Source: Sciurus carolinensis
Lineage: Eukaryota > Chordata > Mammalia > Rodentia > Sciuridae
NCBI RefSeq assembly: GCF_902686445.1
Contig: NC_062232.1
Location: 72,371,440-72,435,439, forward strand
Direction: 5' to 3'
Length of the DNA: 64,000 nt
The first letter of the stretch is position 1. Every line of letters begins with the position of its first letter. The notes below the pieces were generated by a model. It saw only the letters and a program-made list of their open reading frames with translations. It searched no databases and was not told where the DNA came from. The translations under genes and the position numbers were made by a program. Below are positions 49,741 to 61,140 of the stretch, piece by piece.

Positions 49741-50778
49741 TGACTATAAATGCAAGGTGTTATAGTTTCTTTCTAATCTGGTTTTGAGGTTCTTAAGTTG
49801 AAAGCAGCCACAAGTTATACCTTCCCTTAATTGGAAATTCAAATTGGTTATGGGTGTTTATGGTACACGTTTCATGAGACACTTCTTTATCCTTGTGGAG
49901 AGACTAATGCTTACATGTTCAGCTTATGGCTAGGTATCCTTCTCACAGGAACCTGTTTATTCTGACAAATACCTATTCTTCTTTGCTGACCTATGTCTAG
50001 TTTATTCCAGCCATGATAACCACCCTAAAATAAAAAGATGATTAGTTTCAGGAGTGTTTCAGGTGAGTTACTATGTGGAAGTGAATCCATATTATATGAA
50101 ATAGATGAAGAAATTTATTATTAAATTTATTATTTATTACTCATAGGTTCCAGAGTGATTATGTGTGCCCAAGTGAGACCACTGAGAAGCCTAGAGGCAG
50201 CAAAGATCTCAACCAGCAAGTGAGGCCTGAGAGGAAGAACCTGTGGGACTATTCCTTTATTAAGGTCCTTGGGCATTATCCCTTAGGTTTTCCTACATGG
50301 GTTTCAGATTTTTTAGTTTAAAGAAAACTTACTGTAGAACAATCACTGGATTTCTGACAGGTTAACTTGAGATTTGAACAGCCTGAAGAAGATACAGAGA
50401 CATGGGGAGATCTGACATGCCTTTATTCAATGGATGGGAAATCTCCACAGCAGAAAGTCCTGTTCAGTTTAAATACAGAATTGCTACAAAGTAGGCATCC
50501 ATCATGACAAGATATCACAGGTTACAGAATATGCATGAGCTGTTGTTCCTGACTTACATTAGATATCTTAGTCATTGTTTTCTGGACATTTGTGTGAGGG
50601 AGTCTGACCAACTACGTTTTCCTTACACTCATCCTTGAAGTAAGAATTTGTTTACATCATTTTGGCATTTATAATTAGGTATTTTTATATTCAGCAACTG
50701 TGTGATATGTCAAATGGTCAGTAAGATGAGAAACAAGTGAGAAACATCACGAAAAACCATATGGGGTAAGGAATTGTC
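49741..50778. other. No feature recognised
   Basis: Mixed sequence, possibly old ERV or L1 material; short open frames only. Confidence 0.35.
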
Positions 50779-51205
50779 TTCATCAGATTTTCAGTGCTGT
50801 GACAAATACCTGACATGAACAACCTAGAAAAGATTTATTTTGGTTCATGGTTTCAGTACATGGATAGCCAGTTCCTTTGCTTTGGTCCTGAGATAAGGCA
50901 GAGTAAGAATATCCTGATGGAGGGGTGTGATAGAAGAAAAATTTTTAATTCCTTCTAGCCAGGAAGCAGAAACAGGGTGGGGGGGAAGGGGTCATAGAGA
51001 AGATAAATTCTTCTAGTGCATGCTCCTAGGGATCTACTTACTTCAATAAGCTCCCACCTCCTACTATTCCCAGTAATGTCTTCAAATTATAAACCCACTG
51101 ACGAAGTCAGAGCCTCATGGTCAAATCACTTCTCAAAAGTCTACCTCTGAACAAGCCTTCAACACATCAGTCTTTGGAAAACACATATCCACATAGGATA
51201 ATAGG
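50779..51205 (-). mobile_element. MaLR-type LTR
   Basis: Antisense MaLR end CAGTGCTGTGACAAATACC and TTATTTTGGTTCATGGTTTC, with TAAGCTCCCACCTCCTACTA toward the head. It sits within the old - strand L1. Confidence 0.7.
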
Positions 51206-51239
51206 AAGTTTTAACTAGGCCCAAAATGATGAAATATGA

Positions 51240-52640
51240 CTGGATTTTACATAATTTATATCCGATCCATAAATGGATGCTGAGATAATAACTTCATTAA
51301 GCAAATTTCTGACACAAGGGTTGATTTCAGGCATCTCAATTCCATCCTACTGATTTGTGTGCCTATGCCATTACCACACTGCTTTGATTACTGTAAGTTT
51401 TTAGTATATTTTAAATCAGAAAAGTGTGAATTTTCTAATTTTTTTTTTTTAATATTATTGTTTTCTGATTTGATGTCCTTGGATTTCCAAATTTTAGAAT
51501 CAGCTTTTCAGTTCCTGGAATAAAAAGGCACATGGGGTTCCAATATTTTTCTGTTAAATCTGTAAATAACTTTAAGGAATGTTATCTTAACAATATTAAT
51601 CCTGATTGAAGAATGTAGGTTTTCTATGACCTTATTTAGGTTTTCTTTCATTTCTTATATATTTTTTTTTATTTCAGAGAACCAGTTATGCACCCAGTTA
51701 TGCACTTCTTTGGTTAAATTTTTGCCTAAGAATTTTATTCCTTTTGATATTATGGGATATGAAATGATTTTCTTAATTTTATTTTCAAGTTGTTCTTTGC
51801 CAGTTATAGAAATCAGATGAATTATTTCATAGTCATGTTCTACAAACTTGTTCAACTATATTATTAGTTCTAAAGAGTTTTTATATGCATTAGACTATTT
51901 TATATGCAAAATCATATCACTTTCAAATAGCGATGCTTTTAATTTTCCTATACTATTTGAATGATTTTTATTTATTTTTCTTATCATATTGACCTGTCTA
52001 GAAACTCCATTTAAGTATTAAGTAGAAATGAGAAGAATAGACAACTCTGGCTCCTGATCATATGCAGAAAGAATTCTATTTTTTACCATTTGAGTTTTTC
52101 ATAGATGGTTTTTATACAGTTAAAGTTATTTTCTATTCTTAACTGAATAGTTTTATCATAGAAGAGTAGGATAATTTGTAAAATGCTTCTTTTTTCTGTG
52201 TCCAATGAGGTAACCATCTAAATTTTGCAATTTAATTTGGTAATATGGTATATTATGTTGATTGATTGTTTTTATGTTGGGTCAACCTTGCATTCTTTTT
52301 TAAAAATTTTTAAAATTTATTCTAATTAGTTGTATATAACAGTAGAATGCATTTATGCATTTTGATAAATCATACATAAATGGAGTATAATTTCTCATTT
52401 TTCTGATTGTCTATATTGTAGGATCATGAATCCCACTCATTAATCCTGTATATTGCTTTCTAGGGATACTACTATTTTGTTGAGAATTTTTGTATCTAGC
52501 TATTGAATTTCTCTTAAGAAATCTTTATGTGTTATTTAAAAATGGTTGATTAATATTTTGGTGGTTTTCAGCTTTCTTAAGGCTTTCAGATAATCTAGAT
52601 TAACTCATTTGTGTTAGATTGTATTTTTGTAATTTTTATT
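51240..52640 (-). repeat. Old L1 ORF2, reverse-transcriptase part, with a nested L1 3' end
   Basis: Antisense motifs: GATTTGTGTGCCTATGCC, GTTCCTGGAATAAAAAGG, AATTTTTGCCTAAGAATTTTATTCC (split by decay), GACAACTCTGGCTCCTGATC and GTCAACCTTGCATTC. At about 52285-52435 an L1 3' UTR fragment (GTAGAATGCATTTATGC, ATAAATGGAGTATAATTTC) interrupts it before AATCCCACTCATTAATCC. Confidence 0.7.
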
Positions 52641-52651
52641 TCTTTAGATAT

Positions 52652-52735
52652 ATTTTGGGGGGTGCTGGGATTTGAAAGCAGAACCTGGCACATGGCAAGC
52701 ATGTTCTTTTCCACTAAGTCACAACCCTAGCCCTT
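52652..52735 (-). mobile_element. ID-type SINE
   Basis: The + strand GCTGGGATTTGAAAGCAGAACC and AAGCATGTTCTTTTCCACTA followed by CACAACCCTAGCCC is the complement of an ID head. Confidence 0.8.
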
Positions 52736-52840
52736 TTTTTACATATTTTAAAGTATGTATGACCCAAGAGGTGGTATCTCAGTGGATTCCCCATATCAAC
52801 TTGATATTAATGTATGCTCTGCTGATTTTAAACTCTCTCA

Positions 52841-52880
52841 TAAGTGTGTGTGTGTGTGTGTGTATGTGTGTGTGTGTGTG
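52841..52880. repeat. (GT)n microsatellite
   Basis: About 19 GT units with one interruption, directly left of the MaLR LTR. Confidence 0.95.
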
Positions 52881-53370
52881 TTAGATTTGCATTGCTGTGA
52901 CCAATATACCTGACAAGAACAACCTAGAAGAAGGAAAGGTTATTTTGGCTTATGGTTTCAAAGGTTCAATCTTTGGTTGGCCAACTCCATATCTCTGGGA
53001 CTGAGGTGAAGCAGAACATCATGTTGGAAGGACTTAGTGGAGGAAAGTTCCTCAGTTCATGACAAGTCAGGAAACAGAGGTGTGTGGGGGGGAGAGAGAG
53101 AGAGAGAGAGACACACAGAGAGAGAGAGCACTTTCAGTTCACAAGGGACAATGTAAAACACAAAGGCATGCATGCACCTAGTGATCTACTTCCTCCAGTC
53201 ACACCTTACCTGCCTATAGTCACCACTTAGTACATTAGTTCTTTCAAATTATTAATCCACCAAATGGATTAATCCACCACTTAGGTTATAGCTCTCATGA
53301 TCTAGTTATATTACCGCCGAATCTCCCCAAATTGTTTCACACATAAGCTTTTCTGGGACACCACATATTC

Positions 53371-53374
<4 letters not shown>
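52881..53374 (-). mobile_element. MaLR-type LTR between two (TG)n tracts
   Basis: Antisense end TTGCATTGCTGTGACCAATA, TTTTGGCTTATGGTTTC and head GGGACACCACATATTCAAAC. A (GA)n tract near 53090-53130 is internal. The LTR is bounded on both sides by TG repeats. Confidence 0.8.

Positions 53375-53413
<39 letters not shown>
53375..53413. repeat. (TG)n microsatellite
   Basis: About 19 TG units. Confidence 0.95.
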
Positions 53414-53415
<2 letters not shown>

Positions 53416-53418
<3 letters not shown>

Positions 53419-53529
53419 CAGTGCTCTTTTTTTTCCCTTCCATTCTTTTTCTATTATTAACTTTACAGTTTTATTCTCTCCTCTCCTCTCATGTTAAACT
53501 TTTTAACAGATTTTTCTGATTTCCCCAGC

Positions 53530-53530
<1 letters not shown>
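53416..53530. repeat. Local duplication, copy 1
   Basis: From CAGTGCTCTTTT to TTTCCCCAGCAT, matching 54100-54214 with few changes; it lies between a (TG)n and a (CA)n tract. Confidence 0.8.

Positions 53531-53533
<3 letters not shown>

Positions 53534-53566
<33 letters not shown>
53534..53566. repeat. (CA)n microsatellite
   Basis: About 16 CA units, complementary to the (TG)n at 53375-53413. Confidence 0.95.
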
Positions 53567-53567
<1 letters not shown>

Positions 53568-54099
53568 CAAGTGAGAGGGAGATTGAATTGATATTTATTC
53601 AGTTCAACTGTATCCTTATTGATTTATACCTGTTAATCTATCAAGAGAGGAGTGTTTGAATCTTCAACTAGAATAATGGATTTAAAATCTTTGCAGATTT
53701 GAAGTTTTGTCTCACACATTTTGAAACTGTGCTTTTAAGTGCATACAGATTGATACTTGTTATATTTTCTTGGAGACTCAACCAATTTGCCATTTTTTGA
53801 AAACCCTATAATTATCCCTGCTCTTAAATCTATTGATTTTTCTGAAATTAATATAAGTTCCCCTGCTTTCTTTTGATAATAGATACAATAATATATTGTG
53901 CTCTATGCCTTAGTTTGTAATATTTGTATCTTAACATTTTAAGTGAGTTATTTATAGAGAACACAATGTTGGGTCTCTTTTTAATTCACTCTGATAGGTT
54001 CTGTGTTCTTATTTGTATATTTATAGCATTCAATATTAAAGCAATTAATGATATAGATATATTGATATTGATCTTATTTGCAAATGTTTTCCTTTTATA

Positions 54100-54214
54100 T
54101 CAGTGCTCTTTTTCTCTTCCATTCTTTTTCTACTATTAACTTTATTTTATTTTCTCCTCTCCTCTCATGTTAATTAAGCTTATTTTTCACAGATTATTCT
54201 GATTTCCCCAGCAT
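54100..54214. repeat. Local duplication, copy 2
   Basis: Second copy of 53416-53530, about 684 bp away, same orientation, without flanking TG/CA tracts. Confidence 0.8.
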
Positions 54215-54840
54215 TTGCAATATCTATTTATAGCTCCTCTATGTTCACTTTCAAATAAAATTATAATTCTTCCTATTCGGTTCAGGTTCTTTGTAAAAGA
54301 ATATACCTAATCTCTCCTTCCTTTTTCTACATAGCATTGTTATTGTAAATCTCACTTATCAATAAGCTATATTCACCAAATATGTGTTGATATTACCATT
54401 TTGAACAAAACGTTACCTGTTATATAGTTAAGAATAAGAAAAAAATATGAGTTTATTTTTTTTTCATTTATACCTTCTTGAATGATTTCCAATTCTTTTT
54501 AGTAGATCTGAGTTTCTTAAAACATTTCTAATTTCTTTGAACATATTTTTAAAGCAAATCAAATAATGCCAAATTCTCTCAGTTTTCATTTTTCTGAGGT
54601 TTATTTACTTTTCACTCTTTTTTGAGGTTGGGGCTTAGAATTAAAACCAAGGTATACATCTTATGCATTGTTCTATCTGTAATATATACCCCCTAATCCC
54701 TATTCTTCAATTTTGAGTGAAATTTTGATGGATAAAATGTTTGGTTGTTTTTTGTTCTGTTATTTTATATTACCTCTTTTGTTTTCTCTTAAACTTTTAA
54801 ATATGTCTCACCATTTTCTTTAATATTTATTTACTTGTAT

Positions 54841-54926
54841 TTATTTACTGCAGTATGGGGATTGAACCCAGGAGCTTTGCATATGCTAGGCAAGTGTTCT
54901 ACCACTGAACTATACCTCTAACTCTC
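54841..54926 (-). mobile_element. ID-type SINE
   Basis: GGGGATTGAACCCAGGAGC and CTAGGCAAGTGTTCTACCAC on the + strand are the complement of an ID body. Confidence 0.85.
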
Positions 54927-55635
54927 CACTCTCTTCTTAATTAGATGGTTTCTGATTAGAAGTGTGATATAAATCTTATCTTCATTCTCTACAGATAGAT
55001 TTACTTCACCATCAACTTTCTTCAAGATTTTTGTCTTTGTCTTTGAACTTAAGCAATGTGGATATAATATGCCTATATGTATATATATATATACATGTAC
55101 ATATACATATCTTGCTTAATTCTTTCTGAGCTGTGTAGGTCTGTGGTTTTGTATTTGTGATTAATTTTGGAATATTTCCCATTATTTCAAATTTTATTTT
55201 ATTTTATTTTTTTTCTCTCTTCTTCTGGTACTCTCATTAACATATAAACCCTTTATTTTCTCAAATATTTTTGATATTCTGTCCCTTTTTTCATTCTTTT
55301 CTCTTTAGTTTTCAGTTTTGAAAGTTTCTATTGACAAATCATCAAGTTCATCAATTTATTCATCAGTCATGTTCAGCTTTTGATAAGTCTATAAATAATA
55401 TCCATTTATTTTATAGTGTTTATTTTTATTTTTAGTATTTAATTTTGTTCTTTCATAAAACTTCCATCTATGTGCCTACATGATCAATCTATTATGTTGT
55501 TTAAAACAGATTTCTTCACATATTAATCTTAGAACTTTCAAATTCTTGATTTGGTAGTTCTAACACTCTATAATATCTGAGTCTGGATCTAATACTTGCT
55601 CTGTTTGAACAGTGTTTTCTTTTCTTCTTTTTTCT

Positions 55636-55636
<1 letters not shown>

Positions 55637-55668
<32 letters not shown>

Positions 55669-55740
55669 GTAGTTTTAGTTCTAGGGATTGAACCCAGGGC
55701 CACCAACTGAGCTATATACTCAGCCATTCTTTTTTTTTTT
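55637..55740 (-). mobile_element. Truncated SINE (ID half of a dimer)
   Basis: A T run of about 32 is followed by AGGGATTGAACCCAGGGCC and CTGAGCTATATACTCAGCC, then a second T run that merges with the L1 tail. Confidence 0.8.
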
Positions 55741-55741
55741 A

Positions 55742-58066
55742 ATTTTTGTTATGCCTCTTTGATTTTTTTAATTTGTTCTATTTAGTTATACATCACAACA
55801 GAAAGTGTTTTGATTCATTGTACACAAATGGAGTACAACTATTCATTTCTGTGTACATGATGCAGAGTCACACAATTCATGTAATCATACATGTACATAG
55901 GGTGATGATATTTGTCTCATTCCATCATCTTTCCTATCCCCCGCCCCCTCCCTTCCCCTCATTTCCCTCTATACAACCTAACATTCCTCCATTCTTCCTT
56001 TACCCTCTCCTCCCCCATATGTATCATCATCCACTTATCAGAGAAAACACTTGAACTTTTTTGGTGGGATTGACTTATTTCACTTAGCATGATATTCTCC
56101 AACTCCATCCATTTACCTGCAAATGCCATAATTTTATTCTTCTTTATGACTGATAATATTCCATTGTGTATATATACCACAGTTTCTTTATCTATTCATC
56201 TATTGAAGGGCATCTAAGTTGGTTCCACAATCTAGCTATTGTGAATTGAGCTGCTATAAACATTGCTGTGACTGTATCACTGTAGTATGATGATTTTAAG
56301 TCCTTTGTTTATAAACCAAGGAGTGGAATAGCTGGGTCAAATGGTGGGTCCATTCCAATTTTTTTGAGGAATCTCCATACTGTTTTCCAAAGTGGTTGCA
56401 CCAATCTGCAGTTCCACCAACAATGTATGAGTGTACCTTTTCCCCCACCTCCACTTATTATTGCTTGTATTCTTGATAATAGCCATTCTTACTAGAGTAA
56501 GAGGAAACCTTAGAGCAGTTTTGACATCAATATACTTAAAGATACGAATCATATGATTATCTCAGCAGACACAGAGAAAGCATTTGACAAAATATAGCAC
56601 CTCTTCATTTTCAAAACACTAGAAAAACTAGGATGGTAGGAACATATCTCAACATTGTAAAAGCTATCTATGCTAAGCCCATGGCCAACATCATTCTAAA
56701 TGGAGGGAAATTGAAAGCGTTCCCTTTAAGGACTAGAACAAGACAGGGATGCCCTCTTTCACTACCTCGGTTCAATATCATCCTTGAAACTCTAGCCACA
56801 GCAGTCAGACAGATGAAAGAAATTAAAGGGATATGAATAGGAAAAGAAGAGCTTAAACTATCACTATTTACCAATGAGATGATTCTATATTTAGAAGATC
56901 CAAAAAATTCCACCAGAAAACTTCTAGAATTCATAAATGAATTCAGCAAAATAACAGGATATAAAATCAATACCCATAAATCAAATACATTTCTACACAT
57001 AAACGACAAATCCACTGCAAGAGAAATTAGGAAAACTAACCCATTCACAATAGCCTCAAAAAAAAAAAAAAAATGCTTGGGAATCAATCTAACAAAAGAG
57101 GCCAAAGACCTCTACAATGAAAACTTCAGAACACTAAAAGAAAGAAATTAAAGAAAACCTTAGAAGATGAAAAGATCTCCCATGTTCTTGGATAGGCAGA
57201 ATTAATATTTTCAAAATGGCCATACTACCAAAAATGCTACCCAAATTCATTGCAATTCCAATTAAAATCCCAATGATGTACCTCAAGGACATAGAGAAAG
57301 CAATCATGAAATTCATTTGGAAGAATAAGAGACCTAGAATAGCTAAAGCAATCCTTAGTAGAAAGAGTGAAGCAGGAGGCATCACACTACCAGACATTAA
57401 ACTATACTACAGATCAATAGAGTATTGGTACCAAAAGAGACATGTACAGAAGACACAGACAAACCTACAAAAATATGGTTATCTCATACTAAACAAAGGT
57501 GTCAGAAATATACATTGGAGAAAAGATAGCCTATTCAACAAATGGTGCTGGGAAAACTGGAAATCCATATGTAACAAAAAGAAATCAAACCTCTATTTCT
57601 CACCCTGCACAAAAATCAACTTAAAGTAGATCAAAGACTTAGGCTCTAGAACAGAGACCCTGTGCCTAATAGACGAAAAAGTAGGCCCAAATCTTCATGT
57701 TAGTTTAGGTCCTGACTTCCTTAACAAGACTCCTAAAAAGCAAGAAGTAAAAATAAGAATCAATAAATGGAATGGATTCAAATTAAAAAGCTTCTTCTCT
57801 GCAAAGGAAACAATAACGTGAAGAGAGAACCTACAGAATGGGAGAAAATCTTTACCACACACACCTCAGATAGAGCACTAATCTCCAGGATATATAAAGA
57901 ACACAAAAAACTTAACACCATAAAAGCAAATAACCCAATCAATAAATGGGCTAAGAAACTGAACAGACACTTCACAGAAGAAGAAATACAATTGATCAAC
58001 AAACATATGAAAAAGTATTCATCATCTCTTGCAATTAGAGAAATGCAAATCAAAACTGCCTCTTAG
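55742..58066 (-). mobile_element. L1-C: twin-primed (5'-inverted) L1
   Basis: 55742-56525 is - strand L1: 3' UTR, then the C-terminal ORF2 region as far as the segment encoding KTALRF...RMAIIKNTS. At about 56526 the strand flips. 56526-58066 is + strand ORF2 from the reverse transcriptase ([14 protein letters not shown], [11 protein letters not shown]) to EMQIKT. The two outer points, EMQIKT and KTALRF, adjoin in ORF2, which is the signature of twin priming. The catalytic FADD is replaced (reads FTNEM near 56866-56880). Stops break all frames. Confidence 0.88.
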
Positions 58067-58869
58067 TTTTTTTTGTTGAAAGAATGACATAATGTTAAAA
58101 TAACTATGGAAAAGTGAGATTTAGTGTGATATTGTTAATTTATCTTGATAAGAGTCAGGTTTTGTTTAGTGCTTTCTCCTAATCTAGGTATCATAGTTTA
58201 AAACTTCCTATACTATCCTCATTTTTCCTCCCTGTTGTCTTTGAGTTTTTCTAGAGATTTCTCAAATAAGGTGTAACACCTGCTTTCCCATCCCCTGCTA
58301 TTCTGCAGGAGCCCTATTGATGTAATGGTAAGATGCTGGGGGAAGTTGAATTTCTGTAGTCTTAGGATAAGTTTGAACTTTTAGAAGTCTGCAAAGGAAT
58401 GTAACTGTTATAATTTCTCATATTTTATTTCACTTATATAAAATGGAAAGGCAAGCGGGAACTGGAAATGCATATTTCTTTTCCATTATGGAGATGGCTA
58501 GAGTTGAGTATTTTTCTTCCCTGCAACTACAACTAAAAGAACCCAGAACTGAGTATTTCTATTTCCTGAGCTTCAAAAACTGGAGGGAACTGGAATTTGG
58601 CCCACTGGGTTCTGGTAGAAGGCAAGTTAGGAAACCTATGTATGATAAAATATTTTCCTTTAAGAACATGTATTTGTTAAGTAGAATGTTTATTCTGGTT
58701 CCAATTCAAATGCAAATGTGGGGAAAGAGAAATAAACCTCCTTACTTCCTGTCTATCTATTTAAATGAGGACATTTCATCTTATCTTCTCTGGTCTATGG
58801 AGAATATATACTATCAGTTTTTCTAGTTCTTAGCCCTTCAAACTTGAACTGAATTAAACTACTGATTTC
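58067..58869. other. No feature recognised
   Basis: A 127-codon frame at 58443-58826 (+) has no recognisable domain. It could be LTR or internal ERV sequence; I make no call. Confidence 0.35.
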
Positions 58870-59003
58870 CTGGGTCTCCAGCTTGTATAGTGCAGATTGT
58901 GGGACTTCTATTCTCTATAATGAGAGAAAATTTTTCACAATAAATGTTCTTTTTTAAAAATATGCAGATTCTGCTTTTCTGTATAACCCTGACTAATTTA
59001 CTC
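58870..59003 (+). repeat. Old LTR-like repeat, 3' end
   Basis: CCTGGGTCTCCAGCTTG, AATAAA at 58939-58944 and ACCCTGACTAATTTAC match the family seen at 415-905. Confidence 0.55.
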
Positions 59004-59814
59004 TCCAAAGTCACTAGAAACTAACATTCATGGCACTCAAACCCAACATTATTTGTAGGCAAAGTCAGTAGTCATACATAAAAAGATATGTTGTCTCTCT
59101 ACTTATTTTAAATCACTTCACCCAAAATAAATCCAGAATACCATATTCTTGAACATAGTAAATTGGTTGCTTCTTCAGGGATTATGTGCTTCTCTTCAAC
59201 AGGCTGTCTTTTTTTGTTTATTACTTGTTTTGCTGATTCATCTGCCAGGACACAGAACTGAACAACTTTATAAACCAACTAGAGCTAATAAACATCTATA
59301 TTTAAGTCAACAATAGGAAATTGTATATATCTCTTCTCAAGCACATGGAATATTCCCCATGCTAGAATATATGTTTGACCTTAAAAAGTCACATTCAATT
59401 TTAAAATATTGAATCATAAAAGGTATGTTCTCTGATGATAATATAATTAAATTAGAGATCAATATTTGGGAAATCTATAAACATTTAAAACTTAAACAAT
59501 ACATTTCTAGGCAAACATGGGTCAAAGAACTCACAAGAAAAATTAGAAAATACTTTTCTGAGCTAAAGGAGAAACACTAACATTTCAAAGTTATGAGATT
59601 AATGCAGAGCTGAGTGTAATTTACAGTCATGAATAACCATAATAGTTAAAATCAAATCCTTGTACCTCATGGAAACAAAAGTGGACTCTTTAAAAGACCA
59701 ACAGTTTTAACAAATATCCCTCTATACTAAAAAATGAGCAGGATAAAATATATAAGTCACAGTAATGAATTGAATATGTTCTCCCAAAATTCATGCATTG
59801 ATATTATAATATAA

Positions 59815-60177
59815 AGCTGCTCCCCTGCCCTTTATGCTGCAGTCATTTCCCAGTCTCCCAACTTCTTGTCAGTCTGTGAACATCCTAGCTAGCTATTGGT
59901 TCATCAGTCAGCTTGCAGTTATCCTTCTCCGTTATTGGTCCCCTGTGAGTCCAGTGGAATTCAACTGCTTAAGAATAGCTTCCCGGCCATCTTTTTTCAT
60001 GCTTTTTCTCTCCTACTCACTTTCTTTCTCTCTCCTCCTCACTTTTCACACTCTCTCTTGCGGGTACTCTCTCTCTTTTCCTCTCATTTTCTCTCTTACC
60101 CTGCAGGGAGACACTGTTTGCTTAATAAACCCTCTTATGTGAGTTCCCGTATCCAGAGTGGTTTCTGGGTTCTTACA
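59815..60177 (+). mobile_element. ERV solo LTR
   Basis: A pyrimidine-rich R region, AATAAA at 60124-60129 and a GGGTTCTTACA terminus suggest a class II-like LTR. Its 5' TG end is not certain. Confidence 0.55.
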
Positions 60178-60285
60178 GATATGCTAACAGAATGTTATCA
60201 AAAGCTCCATCCTTATCCTGATGCCAATCCAATAATGAGGACACAGTTTTAAGATAAAGGAAAAAGTTTTACTGCCTTTTCTAAT

Positions 60286-60726
60286 TTTATGGTTTCAATG
60301 GGAGGTGCACCCCAAAAGCTCATGTGTTAGACAATGCAAGAAGATTTAGAGGAGAAATGATTGGGCTATGAGAGCCTTAACCTAATCAGCGTATTAATCC
60401 CCCCCTGATGGGATTAACTGAGCTTTAACTGAGGGCGGGCAGGATGTGGCTGGAGAGGTGGAGCATTGGAGGCATGGCTTTGGGGTATATATTTTGTATC
60501 TGCAGAATGGAGTCCCTCTCTCTGCTTTCTGATTATCATGTAAGCTGCTTCCCTCTGCCTCGTTCTTCCGCCAAGATGTTCCTCCTCACCTTTAGGCCCC
60601 AGAAATGGAGCCGTTGTCTATAGATTGAGACTTCTGAAATTGTGAGCCCCCAAATAAAATTTTTCTCCTCTAAAATTGTTTTCGTCAGGTCTTTTAGTTA
60701 CAGCAGTGAAAAAGCTGACTAAAACA
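60286..60726 (+). mobile_element. MaLR-type solo LTR
   Basis: TTATGGTTTCAATGGGAGGTG head, GGGATTAACTGAG, CCCCAAATAAAA poly(A) signal and AAAGCTGACTAAAACA end, parallel to 25122-25620 and 42231-42658. Confidence 0.88.
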
Positions 60727-60739
60727 GCTAGCACAGAGA

Positions 60740-60905
60740 ACTCCTTTTCCACAAGCTGTGATTCTGCCCAGCAGGGAGAACAGAGGATTTTTAAAGAAGT
60801 GATTCAAGGGCTACTCTCCAGGTGTTCCCTGTAGTGGGACTGTGATTCACTTGCTAATTAGGGAGAGGGAGAAGAGGAAAAACATGTCCATTTTAAAATA
60901 AGCTT
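60740..60905 (-). mobile_element. ERV LTR-like fragment, third copy
   Basis: Its reverse complement starts GCTTATTTTAAAATGGACA and continues with a pyrimidine-rich block, as at 7992. It is truncated. Confidence 0.45.
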
Positions 60906-61140
60906 CAGCGGTAGAGCAGTAAGGGCTATATTCAAAGCATGAAGTGTTACAAGAAGAGGTGAGGGCCTTTGGGAAATAATTGTTATGAAGGAATTCTCAT
61001 GAATATGATCAGTATCCTTATTTTAATAAGACCCTGAGAATTTATTTGTCCCCTCCATTATATGAAGACAAGCTAAGATACCATCTGTGAACCCAAAAGC
61101 CAACCTTCACCAGACCCCAATTCTCATAGATTTCCTATCA

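Larger units (their letters stand above)
53600..55620 (-). repeat. Old L1, ORF2 endonuclease part through ORF1
   Basis: Antisense order: GAATCTTCAACTAGAATAATGG, cut for length, then GAAATTAATATAAGTTCCCC, TGCTTTCTTTTGATAATAG (endonuclease side). Further on, near 55300-55600, come TCAAGTTCATCAATTTATTC and ATATCTGAGTCTGG, typical of the ORF1 side. An ID SINE lies inside at 54841-54926. No open frame. Confidence 0.7.
59765..61140 (+). mobile_element. Old MLT1-like LTR split by nested insertions
   Basis: The head (GAATTGAATATGTTCTCCCA, 59765-59812) and the later body (about 60955-61140, GGGCCTTTGGGAAATAATTG, CCAACCTTCACCAGACCCC) read like parts of one MaLR LTR. They are separated by three LTR-like pieces at 59815-60177, 60286-60726 and 60740-60905. 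Confidence 0.55.
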
